Translations under genes and position numbers: made by a program | From: Planococcus halotolerans | GTDB taxonomy: Bacteria > Bacillota > Bacilli > Bacillales_A > Planococcaceae | Assembly (NCBI RefSeq): GCF_003289955.1 | Contig: NZ_QLZR01000008.1 | Coordinates: 62,001-126,000, forward strand | Direction: 5' to 3' | Length of the DNA: 64,000 nucleotides | Notes under the pieces: model-generated | Seen by the model: the letters and a program-made list of their open reading frames with translations, nothing else | Database searches by the model: none | Told to the model about the DNA's origin: nothing | Shown: one piece after another, positions 1 through 8,595 of the stretch | Position numbering within the stretch: the first letter of the stretch is position 1 | Layout: the number at the start of each line of letters is the position of its first letter

Positions 1-272
1 AAGAATATTTCTGAAGTTTCCTCGTATGCATAAACTTCACCGCGCATTTCGCTTTCGGTGCGAAGCTGTTCTTCATCAACGAGAGAAGCGAAATATCCCG
101 CTCCTACAGATGCGGCAAAAACACCGCCGACAACAAGGATGATGGCCAACAGGATTGCGAGATTCCATAAAACGCCTGTCGTGATATTCAAGCCTTTCGC
201 CCATTTTGTCGATCTCCATTTATGGTATGTGTCTTCGGATTTCTGCTGCCAGTATTTTAATCGTTCGCGCAC
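1..272 (-). CDS. class A penicillin-binding protein (transglycosylase), N-terminal part only
   Basis: Only the first 90 or so codons are in the window; the gene runs off the left edge on the minus strand. The visible protein has a short basic cytoplasmic stretch (RERLKYWQQK, then KWAKG), one membrane segment at about residues 34-56 (VLWNLAILLAIILVVGGVFAAS) and the start of an extracellular region (YFASLVDEEQLR). This layout is typical of bifunctional peptidoglycan glycosyltransferase/transpeptidases of Bacillales, which lie divergently upstream of tyrS in relatives. The start is a GTG preceded by an AGGGGGT ribosome binding site. The catalytic domains are outside the window, so the class assignment rests on the N-terminal pattern and context. 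Confidence 0.7.
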   Translation of the reverse strand, partial: MRERLKYWQQKSEDTYHKWRSTKWAKGLNITTGVLWNLAILLAIILVVGGVFAASVGAGYFASLVDEEQLRTESEMRGEVYAYEETSEIF

Positions 273-300
273 ATTTATCTACCCCCTAAAATCTTTTTAT

Positions 301-330
301 ATTATAGCATATTCTTATAATGTCCACTAA
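301..330 (-). promoter_or_regulatory. extended -10 promoter of the penicillin-binding protein gene
   Basis: On the minus strand TGCTATAAT (a TG-n-TATAAT extended -10, hexamer at 306-301) lies about 30 nt upstream of the GTG start. No good -35 hexamer is visible, which is usual for extended -10 promoters. Confidence 0.5.
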
Positions 331-334
331 GTTA

Positions 335-362
335 TTGACAATCTGTCATAATAAAGTACACT
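335..362 (+). promoter_or_regulatory. tyrS T-box promoter
   Basis: A consensus TTGACA at 335-340 is followed after 16 bp by TACACT at 357-362. This places transcription start near 369, just before the T-box leader. Confidence 0.6.
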
Positions 363-368
363 ACTAGT

Positions 369-597
369 ATATTTCAATATTAAAACGATGAAGAACCCGA
401 AGTAGGAACTGCGATTTTTTCAAGAGAGCCGGTGGTTGGTGCAAACCGGTAAAAACGCAGCAGCTGAATTACAGGTTTGGAGTTTTCGGTTGTGCCACGG
501 TTGGCACAAAAGAGTGGAAGGATTTTATTCCTTCAAGCTGGGTGGTACCGCGCGATTGCGTCCCTGCATGTCTGACATGCAGGGGCTTTTTTATTTG
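369..597 (+). ncRNA. T-box leader riboswitch of tyrS
   Basis: The leader carries the T-box hallmarks in order: an AGAGAG stem I motif near 423-428, a specifier region GAATTACAG with the tyrosine codon TAC at 470-472, the T-box sequence GGGTGGTACCGCG at 539-552 and an intrinsic terminator just after. The TAC specifier matches the downstream tyrosyl-tRNA synthetase. By family knowledge, uncharged tRNA-Tyr pairs with the specifier and with the T-box bulge, favours the antiterminator and lets tyrS be transcribed. Confidence 0.93.
560..594 (+). terminator. T-box regulatory terminator upstream of tyrS
   Basis: CCCTGCATGTC and GACATGCAGGG form a long stem followed by a T run. It competes with the antiterminator containing the T-box motif immediately upstream. 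Confidence 0.85.
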
Positions 598-677
598 GTG
601 CAAAAAATCCATCATATCCAAACTTGTTTTTGGGGAATTCATCCTGCTGTCCATAGTTATAAAGTAATTGTACCTGA

Positions 678-1958
<1,281 letters not shown>

Positions 1959-2026
1959 TCAGTATAAGCAGAACGATTTTTCCTTCTCCTTAGACATTGG
2001 TGCTGCAGGGGTTTACTGTCAGTAAT

Positions 2027-2051
2027 GTTTAACACTATGTTCAAAGGGTAA
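2027..2051 (+). promoter_or_regulatory. sigma-B-type promoter of the general stress gene
   Basis: GTTTAA at 2027-2032 and GGGTAA at 2046-2051 are separated by 13 bp, which matches the Bacillus sigma-B consensus (GTTTAA, 12-15 bp, GGGWAW) at every position. It lies about 50 bp upstream of a gene encoding a general stress protein domain. Confidence 0.75.
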
Positions 2052-2104
2052 CTTTGAAATGTGAGAGATTTTCTATTGACTTACAAATCTAAGGAGGCGT
2101 ACTA

Positions 2105-2638
2105 ATGTCAAGAGTAGTCGGATCTTATCGTTCAGAAAGAGAAGCAATTGAAGCAATCGAGGATTTAAAAAGAAGAGGGCATCGAACTGAAGACATATCG
2201 GTCCTTGGTAAAGATGAAGAAGAAACCAGAAATGTAACAGAAGAAACTGGCACGCATGCCGGCGAAGGTGCTGCAACAGGAGCAGTAACCGGTGGTGCAC
2301 TTGGTGGTCTTGGCGGTGTACTTGCAGGACTGGGTGCACTCGCGATTCCGGGAATCGGGCCAATCGTAGCCGCGGGTCCTATTGTAGCTGGTTTGACCGG
2401 TGCCGCAGCAGGTGCAGGTATTGGTGGACTTGCTGGTGCGTTGATCGGTATGGGTATTCCTGAAGATGAAGCGAAGGATTATGAAAACCGCTTCAATGAA
2501 GGAGAAATTCTCGTGCTTGTGGAGGATGACACCCTCGACATTCCAGATCATAACGACCGTGATCGTTTTACGGACAATGATCCAGTAATCGGTGACGAAC
2601 GTCGAACTGGCGGAATAAGAGGTTCACGAGACCTTTAA
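2105..2638 (+). CDS. general stress protein with 17M/YflT-type N-terminal domain
   Basis: The N-terminal stretch (residues 1-40, VVGSYRSEREAIEAIEDLKRRGHRTEDISVLGKD) resembles the GSP17M/YflT domain found in general stress proteins of Bacillales. Residues about 55-120 are a very glycine- and alanine-rich hydrophobic region with Gly-zipper character (GAVTGGALGGLGG), which could insert in or associate with membranes. The C-terminus is acidic and charged. The 177-residue length is within the family range. A strong AAGGAGG site precedes the ATG. The consensus sigma-B promoter upstream and the strong terminator downstream make it a monocistronic stress gene. Biochemical function is unknown. Confidence 0.85.
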   Translation: MSRVVGSYRSEREAIEAIEDLKRRGHRTEDISVLGKDEEETRNVTEETGTHAGEGAATGAVTGGALGGLGGVLAGLGALAIPGIGPIVAAGPIVAGLTGAAAGAGIGGLAGALIGMGIPEDEAKDYENRFNEGEILVLVEDDTLDIPDHNDRDRFTDNDPVIGDERRTGGIRGSRDL

Positions 2639-2654
2639 AATAAGAATTCAATTA

Positions 2655-2691
2655 AAAGCAACGCCACCGAATTCGGTGGCGTTGCTTTTTT
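2655..2691 (+). terminator. terminator after the general stress gene
   Basis: A perfect 30-bp palindrome (2657-2686, arms AGCAACGCCACCGAA) ends in a T run. A-rich flanks suggest it can also act against the minus-strand gene downstream. Confidence 0.9.
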
Positions 2692-2732
2692 GCATTATAT
2701 AGAAGGAAACTTCAAAATTAGAAGCTTCTGAC

Positions 2733-3533
2733 TTACGGACGCTTCAGGAATTCCGGAACTTCCATCGAATTGAATTGTTTCGGATGGATAAGCTTGCCCA
2801 GCTTGATTGCGCCTTCCAGCAAGCGGGGGGAAGGGCGGCAATAAAGTTCTTCCTCCATAATGTGAATTTCTGCTGCTGCCTTCATTTCTTTATAGCCGGG
2901 TCTTTTACGAACCAGCTCCGGCTTCACTTTATCCGTCATAATCCCGACCCATGCGAGCAGGATATAATCGGGGTCGCGGGATTGGACATCCTCCCAGAGG
3001 GTTTGTACATTCGCCTGGTCTTTATCATCGAATAGATTGCGGCCCCCGGTGATTTCGCTGATTTCAGTCAGCCAATTAACTTTCCCAGGAGTAAATATTG
3101 GTTTTGGCCACCATTCCCAGTAGAGTGACGGACGGCTCTCAACAGCTGAAGATCGGGATTTTATCTCATCAATTACTGCTGTGTAAGCTGCATAAGCAGT
3201 AAGTGCATCAACACCGCAGGCTTTTCCCACCGTTAATAAATCCTGCCCAATGTCTTCCAGGCTTTGTGGATCTAAAATGATATGAGGAATTTCTCTTTTT
3301 TTCAATTCCTCGATGTTTTTCTCCATGCCTGGCACACTTAATGATGCTAGCACCAAATCAGGTTCAAGTTGTTCAAGTTCATCCATACGGATTGATAAAT
3401 CAGGCCCAAGTCTTGGCAAGTGGGTGACAGATTCTGGCCAATCCGAGTAATCGTCGATGCCGACCAGCATTTTTTCTGCGCCCAAAAAAGCCAGTAATTC
3501 TGTATTGCTTGGACAAATTGATATTAATCTCAT
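2733..3533 (-). CDS. cobalamin-binding / BtuF-like substrate-binding protein without signal peptide
   Basis: The 266-residue protein has the two-lobed helical-backbone binding protein pattern of the BtuF/FecB family: the N-terminal RLISICPSNTELLAFLGA, the GIDDYSDWPE metal-chelate loop and the LEQLEPDLVLASLSVPG segment are typical of cobalamin-binding proteins. Unlike secreted BtuF it begins directly with the domain and has no signal peptide or lipobox, so it is probably cytoplasmic. No transporter permease or ATPase gene lies beside it. The ATG is preceded by GGAGGTGCAGCA. The ligand is inferred from family resemblance only; a siderophore-type ligand or another corrinoid is possible. Confidence 0.75.
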   Translation of the reverse strand: MRLISICPSNTELLAFLGAEKMLVGIDDYSDWPESVTHLPRLGPDLSIRMDELEQLEPDLVLASLSVPGMEKNIEELKKREIPHIILDPQSLEDIGQDLLTVGKACGVDALTAYAAYTAVIDEIKSRSSAVESRPSLYWEWWPKPIFTPGKVNWLTEISEITGGRNLFDDKDQANVQTLWEDVQSRDPDYILLAWVGIMTDKVKPELVRKRPGYKEMKAAAEIHIMEEELYCRPSPRLLEGAIKLGKLIHPKQFNSMEVPEFLKRP

Positions 3534-3590
3534 TGCTGCACCTCCATTTCTTCCAGTTTATCATAAAGTCTGAAAGACTTAATCCAACAG

Positions 3591-3624
3591 AAAAACCCCG
3601 AACCGGAAAACCGGTTCGGGGTTT
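3591..3624 (-). terminator. rpsD terminator
   Basis: AAACCCCGAACCGG and CCGGTTCGGGGTTT form a perfect stem. The run of A at 3591-3595 on the plus strand becomes the T run after rpsD on the minus strand. Confidence 0.9.
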
Positions 3625-3636
3625 GAAATCAAAAGA

Positions 3637-4239
3637 TTAACGTGAGTAGTACTCAACGATCAATTGCTCGTTGATTTCAGCAGACAATTCGCCGCGTTCT
3701 GGGTAGCGTACAAATGTACCTTCTTTTTTGTCAGCGTCGATTGAAACGTACTCAGGAACAAAGCTGCTTACTTCGATTGCTTCGTTGACGATGTCAAGGT
3801 TGTTTGATTTTTCACGGAAAGCGATTGTTTGTCCTGGTTTCACGCTGTAAGACGGGATGTCAAGGCGTTTACCATCAACAAGAATGTGTCCGTGGTTTAC
3901 CAATTGGCGAGCCTGGCGGCGAGTGCGCGCAAGACCTAAACGGTAAACAACGTTATCAAGGCGAGCTTCAAGCAAGATCATGAAGTTTTCACCGTGTTTA
4001 CCTGGCATTTTACCAGATTTGTTGAATAGCGTTTTAAATTGGCGTTCAGTTACACCAAACATGAAGCGCAATTTTTGTTTTTCCTGCAATTGCAAACCAT
4101 ACTCAGAAACTTTTCTGCGTTGGTTAGCACCGTGTTGACCTGGTGCGTAAGGGCGTTTTTCTAATTCTTTACCTGTACCTGAAAGGGAAATTCCCAAACG
4201 GCGGGACAGTTTCCATGCTGGACCTGTATAACGAGACAT
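3637..4239 (-). CDS. rpsD: 30S ribosomal protein S4
   Basis: S4 binds 16S rRNA early in small-subunit assembly. The 200-residue protein matches the Bacillales length. It starts [21 protein letters not shown], a classic S4 N-terminus, and carries the S4 RNA-binding domain around residues 92-150 ([27 protein letters not shown]). It is transcribed alone from a promoter about 225 bp upstream, through a long leader that probably mediates S4 autoregulation. The ribosome binding site is GAGGAGG. Confidence 0.98.
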   Translation of the reverse strand: MSRYTGPAWKLSRRLGISLSGTGKELEKRPYAPGQHGANQRRKVSEYGLQLQEKQKLRFMFGVTERQFKTLFNKSGKMPGKHGENFMILLEARLDNVVYRLGLARTRRQARQLVNHGHILVDGKRLDIPSYSVKPGQTIAFREKSNNLDIVNEAIEVSSFVPEYVSIDADKKEGTFVRYPERGELSAEINEQLIVEYYSR

Positions 4240-4457
4240 ATAAGTCTCCTCCTCTATTGTTGGTTTTTAGAGTAAAATAAAAACCAGATGCATTCATGCT
4301 GCAAGCCATTTTATAGTCCTGTACCTTCGCTCAGCAGCCAAGAGTTACGCGATACACCTCTATAGTCTAGACTCAGGCCTCATTTGAAACCTGTGTTTTC
4401 CTATAAGGAATAAAATGGGCAAGCAGGCACATACAACTGCTGCGATTATTTTACACA
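4240..4457 (-). ncRNA. rpsD leader, probable S4 autoregulatory RNA
   Basis: About 217 nt are transcribed before rpsD. A 9-bp long-range helix is possible between the segments at 4306-4314 (CCATTTTAT on the plus strand) and 4410-4418 (ATAAAATGG), enclosing most of the leader; further hairpins lie inside. Bacillus S4 is known to repress its own mRNA through such a leader. The match to the described S4 leader class is inferred, not aligned. Confidence 0.6.
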
Positions 4458-4463
4458 AAGCAT

Positions 4464-4493
4464 AGTATAACCGATTTTTATAACAAAAGTCAA
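4464..4493 (-). promoter_or_regulatory. rpsD promoter
   Basis: On the minus strand TTGACT (4493-4488) and TATACT (4469-4464) are spaced by 18 bp. This is a strong sigma-A promoter, placing the rpsD transcript start near 4457. Confidence 0.75.
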
Positions 4494-4555
4494 TTGTTAA
4501 ATAAACATATAAGAAAGCCGGCTTTCCTTTTTTTAGGTTTCGCGTTAGAATGAAA

Positions 4556-4584
4556 TTGACTAATGTAAGCGCTTTCTATTTATG
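4556..4584 (+). promoter_or_regulatory. megL promoter region with overlapping cre-like (CcpA) site
   Basis: TTGACT at 4556-4561 is a candidate -35. The sequence ATGTAAGCGCTTTCT at 4563-4577 matches the Bacillus catabolite-responsive element consensus WTGNAANCGNWNNCW at every position and lies between the -35 and the start codon, a position that would give repression. The -10 (around 4579-4584) is weak. Confidence 0.6.
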
Positions 4585-4601
4585 CATAAGGGGTGTAAAA
4601 A

Positions 4602-5816
4602 ATGGACAAAGCAAAAATGAGTATGGAAACTGCGGTAATCCACAAAGGGTATGACAGTTCGAAGCATCATGACAGTTTGGCAACACCGCTTTATCAGACA
4701 TCAACATTTTCATTTGCCACAGCAGAAGAAGGGGAAGACCGTTTTGCTGGCAATACCGATGGCAATATTTATTCTCGGCTGGGAAATCCGACAGTCCGTG
4801 TGCTTGAAGAACGGATGGCTGAAATCGAACACGGCGAAGGGGCGCTGGCGTTTGGTTCCGGAATGGCATCGGTAAGCGCGATTCTTATTTACCTGACGAA
4901 AGCCAATGACCATGTCCTTTGTTCACGGGGAATCTATGGCTGCACATTTGGGCTGCTTGAGATAATGGAAGAAAAATACGGTATCACCCATGACTTGGTT
5001 TCCATGACTACAGAAGAAGAAATTGAAGCAGCTATCAAACCTGAAACGGTATGCATCTACGTTGAAACGCCGATCAATCCAACTATGGAACTTGTGAATT
5101 TGGAAGCAGCTATAAAAGTAGCGAAGAAACACGGTCTGCGTTTGGTAGTGGATAATACTTTCTGTTCGCCTTATTTGCAAAATCCGCTGGAAATGGGAGC
5201 TGACTTTGTGCTCCATAGTGCAACCAAATACCTCAATGGCCATGGGGATGTCATCGGAGGTATCCTCGTGGGCAAAGACGGAGAAGAAATGCAGCATCTT
5301 CGTATGACTGTCCAAAAAGATGTCGGTGGAATCATGTCGCCGTTTGACGCGTGGCTTCTATTAAGAGGGCTTAAGACGCTGCACGTCAGAATGGACCGCC
5401 ACATTGACAATGCCGGGAAAGTTCTCGCGTTTTTACAGCAGCAGCCTGCAGTAAAGAAAATTTATTACCCAACCGACTCTAGCCATCCCCAATATGAATT
5501 AGCTCAAAAGCAGATGAAAAAAGGAGGCGGCCTGATTTCCTTTGAACTTGATGGAGGAAAAAAGGAAGCCCAGAAATTCATGAATGCCTTGGGGTTAATC
5601 AAAATTGCTGTGAGTCTTGGAGATGCCGAAACATTAATTCAGCATCCGGCATCAATGACCCATGCCGTAGTGCCTGAAGCTGCGCGGGAAGCAATGGGCA
5701 TTTCCGATTCGCTTCTCCGATTGTCGATCGGGCTGGAGTCGAGTGATGATATTGTCGCCGATCTAGCCGGAGCATTTGAAAAAGTTGCTCCAGAAGCGAA
5801 GTTGCAGGAAATTTAA
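4602..5816 (+). CDS. megL: methionine gamma-lyase (PLP-dependent Cys/Met metabolism enzyme)
   Basis: The product belongs to the cystathionine gamma-synthase/lyase fold and most likely cleaves methionine to methanethiol, ammonia and 2-oxobutyrate. The PLP lysine is K209 in SATKYLNGHG. The segment GIYGCTFGLL contains C114 beside Y112, equivalent to the active-site cysteine that marks methionine gamma-lyases; cystathionine lyases usually have another residue there. The 404-residue length fits. The ATG has an AGGGGTG ribosome binding site, and a cre-like site overlaps the promoter region, suggesting glucose repression. The gene is monocistronic. Cystathionine gamma-lyase activity is the main alternative. 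Confidence 0.85.
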   Translation: MDKAKMSMETAVIHKGYDSSKHHDSLATPLYQTSTFSFATAEEGEDRFAGNTDGNIYSRLGNPTVRVLEERMAEIEHGEGALAFGSGMASVSAILIYLTKANDHVLCSRGIYGCTFGLLEIMEEKYGITHDLVSMTTEEEIEAAIKPETVCIYVETPINPTMELVNLEAAIKVAKKHGLRLVVDNTFCSPYLQNPLEMGADFVLHSATKYLNGHGDVIGGILVGKDGEEMQHLRMTVQKDVGGIMSPFDAWLLLRGLKTLHVRMDRHIDNAGKVLAFLQQQPAVKKIYYPTDSSHPQYELAQKQMKKGGGLISFELDGGKKEAQKFMNALGLIKIAVSLGDAETLIQHPASMTHAVVPEAAREAMGISDSLLRLSIGLESSDDIVADLAGAFEKVAPEAKLQEI

Positions 5817-5871
5817 GAGGCTGTTCAAAAACTGTCCTGAGAAATAGATAGTCTAATGGAAATAAAATATA

Positions 5872-5907
5872 GCCGGAGGAGCGTTCCATCAGCTCCTCCG
5901 GTTTTTT
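5872..5907 (+). terminator. megL terminator
   Basis: CCGGAGGAGC and GCTCCTCCGG form a perfect 10-bp stem followed by TTTTTT. Confidence 0.9.
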
Positions 5908-5975
5908 GAAGTTTATTAAGAGTGATGCAGAAGAAACACTTGTTGCACAGGCTAACTAAATTTATAACGGACATG

Positions 5976-6003
5976 TTGATTCAGAAGAAGAATGTGCTAT
6001 ATT
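5976..6003 (+). promoter_or_regulatory. promoter of the EAL-domain gene
   Basis: TTGATT at 5976-5981 and TATATT at 5998-6003 are 16 bp apart, with an extended -10 TG at 5995-5996. This predicts a leader of about 125 nt. Confidence 0.5.
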
Positions 6004-6137
6004 AACTATACTAAATTAATCTAAATGAACTTGATAAATGGTAATACTTAAGAAGCTGTAAAGAAATGTGATGTTTTGCCGATAATATATAGAATGCGTC
6101 TGCAAAGAACAGAAATCCATTGGATGAGGTAATATAC

Positions 6138-8045
6138 ATGACATTACATAGGGAAAATGACAATTACATAAGTAAAACAGAAAGTTTAAAAACAAAATTC
6201 TCCGGCCGCATTGGGGATGCGATTGGGTGGGGGAATTTAGTCGGCGGAATCCTATTTGGCACATACATGCTGTTGGATCTGCAGAAAACCACTTTCCTGG
6301 AATATCCTGTTCCATTCGCAATGATCCTTCTGGGGCTTCTGTCGCTATGGGTCAGTAAGCAGCGGGGAAGTGAAACAGTGCGTCCTCATGTTTATTTGCT
6401 GAATTACATGCTGTTCCCGCTTATCCTGTTATATTTTATCGAAGATGCCGCAACTACCATCTGGTCTTTGACCTTCCTCTACTTATTGATGGCGATGGCT
6501 CTGCAAAGCCGAAAAATGCTGCTAAACTCGTTCATCTCTTCAATGGTGGGCTTGAGCATTTTAATGGTGACAGCGCCTGAGCAATTGACGGTTTTACTGG
6601 GGATTGAAGATCATATCATCCGGATGATCCTGTTTTCGATTGCAGGAATTATCGGTTTGATCGTTCTCTATTCAATAAAGGATAAAGAAAAAATGCTGTT
6701 CCATTACATACACAAAGCTGAAGAAACTGCCTATCTCGATCCATTCCTGAAAATCCCGAACCGTTTTGATTTCAATTTATACGTTGACCATAAACTAAAG
6801 TCCTCCCAGCTCTTATTGTGGAAACTGGAATTGAATCAGTTCCAGTCCGTATATGATGTTCTCGGACATAAGCGGACGGACGAACTGCTGCTGATGGTCA
6901 AGCAGAGGCTTGAAGCAAAGATGTCGGGCGATACCTATTTAGCGAAAGGGGAAGGAAGCACATTTCTTGGTGCAACTTCGAATTTCGAAGCCGGTGAACT
7001 GGATTCAAATTTGAAACAGATTTTGCGGTACCTGGTTGCGCCTTACGATTTGTTCGGCCATGATTATCAATTGAATTTCAATATTGGGGCCGCTCTTTCC
7101 GGGCCTGACGGCGATTCCAGTGACGAATTGATGCGCCATGCGCAATTTGCGTTGGACCAGGCAAAACTGGATGGCATAAACCAGATTGTTTTTTCATCCG
7201 ACAAACTAAAAAGCAGCACAATGAACCAGGTGCAAATCTCAGAAGCTCTGTACCAGGCGAACCTGGATTCGGAATTTCATGTGGTGTATCAACCGCAAAT
7301 AGAATTGAAAACCAATCAGATTGTGGGAGTGGAAGCTCTAATCCGCTGGAATCATCCACAGATGGGAATGATATCACCCGGTGTTTTCATCGATATTGCA
7401 GAAAAGAATGGATTTATCGTGCCGCTGGGTAAATGGATTCTTGAAAAAGCCTGTTGGGAAGTTCAAATGCTGTCGGATTCCATCGGCCGCCCTTTGAAAT
7501 TGGCGGTCAATGTATCATTCATTCAAATACGCCAGGATGGATTTGTTGAAGAAGTTCTGCAAATCCTGAAAAAAATCGGATTTCAACCGGATCGTCTTGA
7601 AATTGAATTGACCGAACGTTCCTTATTTGAAAATCGGCCGGAAGATCTGGCTAAAATTGATGCACTTCGGACGAAAGGAATCCGCATCGCTATTGATGAC
7701 TTTGGCACCGGCTATTCGTCTTTTGGCATTCTTGCAAAAGTTCAAGTCGACAAGATCAAAGTTCCACGCGACTTCATCGAGAATGTTGACAGCAATCAAA
7801 ACAGCCAGCGAATTGTTACGACGATCGCTTCAATGGCTGACCGCTTCCAATTGACATGCTTGGCGGAAGGAATCGAACGGCTGGAAGAAAGCAATTTTCT
7901 TCATCAGCTGATTTGCCAGGAAGTACAGGGGTATTATTATGCCAAACCGGCAGTAATTAACCAGGTGGAAAAATGGCTGTCGAATCCGCGTGAAAAAATA
8001 ATTAGCACGATATCATCCGAGGCAGCTGACCCTGTTCCGGAATAA
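6138..8045 (+). CDS. membrane-bound EAL phosphodiesterase with degenerate GGDEF domain
   Basis: About six membrane segments occupy residues 30-185, followed by a GGDEF-like domain (about 200-360) and an EAL domain (about 370-620). The EAL domain keeps its signature residues: GVEALIRW, AVNVS, IELTERS, IDDFGTGYSS, the lysine in VDKIKV, AEGIE and QGYYYAKP. It should therefore hydrolyse cyclic di-GMP. The GGDEF motif is replaced by GEGST (in KGEGSTFLG), so cyclase activity is unlikely and the domain may be regulatory. The ATG at 6138 is chosen over an upstream TTG because GATGAGG lies at the right distance. The gene stands alone between terminators. Confidence 0.88.
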   Translation: MTLHRENDNYISKTESLKTKFSGRIGDAIGWGNLVGGILFGTYMLLDLQKTTFLEYPVPFAMILLGLLSLWVSKQRGSETVRPHVYLLNYMLFPLILLYFIEDAATTIWSLTFLYLLMAMALQSRKMLLNSFISSMVGLSILMVTAPEQLTVLLGIEDHIIRMILFSIAGIIGLIVLYSIKDKEKMLFHYIHKAEETAYLDPFLKIPNRFDFNLYVDHKLKSSQLLLWKLELNQFQSVYDVLGHKRTDELLLMVKQRLEAKMSGDTYLAKGEGSTFLGATSNFEAGELDSNLKQILRYLVAPYDLFGHDYQLNFNIGAALSGPDGDSSDELMRHAQFALDQAKLDGINQIVFSSDKLKSSTMNQVQISEALYQANLDSEFHVVYQPQIELKTNQIVGVEALIRWNHPQMGMISPGVFIDIAEKNGFIVPLGKWILEKACWEVQMLSDSIGRPLKLAVNVSFIQIRQDGFVEEVLQILKKIGFQPDRLEIELTERSLFENRPEDLAKIDALRTKGIRIAIDDFGTGYSSFGILAKVQVDKIKVPRDFIENVDSNQNSQRIVTTIASMADRFQLTCLAEGIERLEESNFLHQLICQEVQGYYYAKPAVINQVEKWLSNPREKIISTISSEAADPVPE

Positions 8046-8047
8046 AT

Positions 8048-8087
8048 AAAAGCCGAAAACTCCTGCAAAGGGTTTTCGGCTTTTCTT
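8048..8087. terminator. bidirectional terminator between the EAL gene and the fRMsr gene
   Basis: AAAAGCCGAAAACtc and ggGTTTTCGGCTTTT pair across a short loop, with A and T runs on both sides. It lies between convergent genes. Confidence 0.85.
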
Positions 8088-8099
8088 ATATTTTCCTTA

Positions 8100-8579
8100 T
8101 TATAAATGGTTCAGCAAGATTTCAGTGAAAGCTTCCAAACCTTTTTGGTCTTCTTCTGTGAAACGGCTGAGCTCCGGGCTATCGATGTCCAGTACACCAA
8201 TCACTTCGCCGTCTTTGATCAGCGGAATGACGATTTCAGAGCGGGAAGCTGCGTCGCAGGCTATATGACCTGGGAATTGGTGGACATCTTTGACCAGCAT
8301 CGTCTTTTTCTCAGAGACAGCTGTGCCGCAAACGCCGCGTCCCACCTGGATACGGACACAGGCAGGCAGACCCTGGAATGGTCCGAGAACCAGCTCGCCA
8401 TCTTCCATTAAGTAGAAACCGGCCCAATTAATGCGTTCAAGGAATTGGTTGAGCAAGGCGGCCGCATTGCTTAAATTAGCAATTCTATTTGTTTCGCCAG
8501 TAAGCAGCGCATCCAGTTGCTTGCCGAGCATTGAATATTGTTCTGTGCGTGTTCCGCTGTAATCCGTTTGAGTAAACAT
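8100..8579 (-). CDS. GAF-type free methionine-(R)-sulfoxide reductase
   Basis: This 159-residue single GAF domain belongs to the fRMsr family (YtsP type), which reduces free methionine-R-sulfoxide using cysteine chemistry. All three family cysteines are visible: in LPACVRIQ, GRGVCGTA and HIACDAASRSEIV, and the SRSEIVIPL and GVLDIDSPE segments are characteristic. The start at 8579 (MFTQTDYSG) is preferred over an upstream ATG because TGAGGG lies 5 nt before it and because the domain begins there. It lies 16 nt after hisJ on the same strand, so the two are probably cotranscribed. A link to methionine metabolism is shared with the nearby megL but not proven. Confidence 0.88.
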   Translation of the reverse strand: MFTQTDYSGTRTEQYSMLGKQLDALLTGETNRIANLSNAAALLNQFLERINWAGFYLMEDGELVLGPFQGLPACVRIQVGRGVCGTAVSEKKTMLVKDVHQFPGHIACDAASRSEIVIPLIKDGEVIGVLDIDSPELSRFTEEDQKGLEAFTEILLNHL

Positions 8580-8595
8580 GGAGACCCTCATTTCA

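Noticed and set aside
4512-4533. Terminator GAAAGCCGGCTTTC with T's on the plus strand
   Set aside because: Not called as a gene terminator because no plus-strand gene precedes it; kept only as an observation upstream of megL.
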